Below are positions 63,896 through 64,000 of a stretch of 64,000 nt of DNA, one piece after another. The notes under the pieces were generated by a model. That model saw only the letters and a program-made list of their open reading frames with translations. It made no database searches and was not told the origin of the DNA. Origin of the DNA: Sulfitobacter marinus (lineage in GTDB: Bacteria > Pseudomonadota > Alphaproteobacteria > Rhodobacterales > Rhodobacteraceae); NCBI RefSeq assembly GCF_900116285.1, contig NZ_FPAJ01000004.1, forward strand, positions 124,001-188,000, read 5' to 3'. Numbering within the stretch: position 1 is the first letter of the stretch; each line of letters begins with the position of its first letter. A program made the position numbers and the translations under genes.

Positions 63896-64000
63896 TTAAT
63901 CGTCAGTTCTTTCAAGGTAAGTTTCAGTCACAAAATCTACAAATGCTATTGCCGAAGCGGCGGCTAATCTAGCGTGCCGCGGTTTCAAGCCCCGATGCTT
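63896..64000 (-). CDS. Possible C-terminus of a gene continuing beyond the window
   Basis: On the minus strand a frame is open from the right edge to TAA at 63896-63898, giving 34 codons ending in ETYLERTDD. It could be the end of a protein, but the codon pattern is not decisive and the other frames are partly open too. The interval 63697-63895 appears noncoding and AT-rich. Confidence 0.3.
   Translation of the reverse strand, partial: KHRGLKPRHARLAAASAIAFVDFVTETYLERTDD

Overview
The window is an alphaproteobacterial chromosome segment, almost certainly from the Rhodobacteraceae (Roseobacter group). The evidence is a complete TCA-cycle gene block interleaved with ethylmalonyl-CoA pathway genes, a LuxR/LuxI quorum-sensing pair, an HvrA-like H-NS protein, GAAC-N7-GAAC (alphaproteobacterial LexA) boxes, moderately high GC, and many small Roseobacter-type conserved proteins. 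It is core-genome-like: I saw no rRNA, tRNA, CRISPR array, insertion sequence or prophage.

Layout. 1-6 kb: a UGSC-type selenoprotein whose codon 93 is an in-frame UGA followed by a SECIS-like hairpin; N-acetylglucosamine use (nagK-nagA); the Entner-Doudoroff pair edd-eda behind a LacI-family-type palindrome; a winged-helix regulator. 6-20 kb: LpxR-like lipid A deacylase, Hint-domain protein, TlpA thioredoxin divergent from argH, a small lipoprotein, DUF2834 protein, lysA, a large DUF4175 membrane protein, zinc-ribbon protein, ftsE-ftsX-plsC. 17.9-27.1 kb (minus): sucC-sucD-sucA-sucB, two MAPEG proteins, lpd. 27.5-31 kb (minus): mesaconyl-CoA hydratase, DUF1737, NnrU, malyl-CoA thioesterase, TSUP permease. 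31-38.3 kb (plus): PRC-barrel protein, mdh, sdhC-sdhD-sdhA, lipoprotein, FkbM methyltransferase, sdhB. 38-45.8 kb: FAD dehydrogenase plus DUF1989, deoD, H-NS-like protein, ethylmalonyl-CoA mutase, PlsB-like acyltransferase. 45.9-49 kb: crotonyl-CoA carboxylase/reductase and the luxR-luxI locus. 49-64 kb: RecD-like helicase, SDR, TIGR02186/TSUP pair, a BMP-type nucleoside ABC importer, rimI-tsaB-nfu, a universal stress protein, an aminotransferase, an M48 lipoprotein, a YigZ protein, hemolysin III, and a small SOS-regulated protein.

How it fits together. Edd/Eda feed pyruvate and glyceraldehyde 3-phosphate into central metabolism; SucABCD, Lpd, SdhABCD and Mdh complete the TCA cycle from 2-oxoglutarate to oxaloacetate; Ccr, Ecm, Mch and the thioesterase belong to the ethylmalonyl-CoA pathway that replaces the glyoxylate shunt. 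The suc and sdh operons share a distinctive regulatory signature: two palindromic TGTGATCACA-type sites whose centres are exactly 21 bp apart, upstream of both sucC and sdhC. The suc operon also has a strong hairpin in nearly every intercistronic gap.

Most notable for follow-up: the in-frame-UGA selenoprotein gene, the paired-palindrome TCA regulon, and the triple GAAC SOS box in front of a small protein built from two copies of a ~40-residue repeat.
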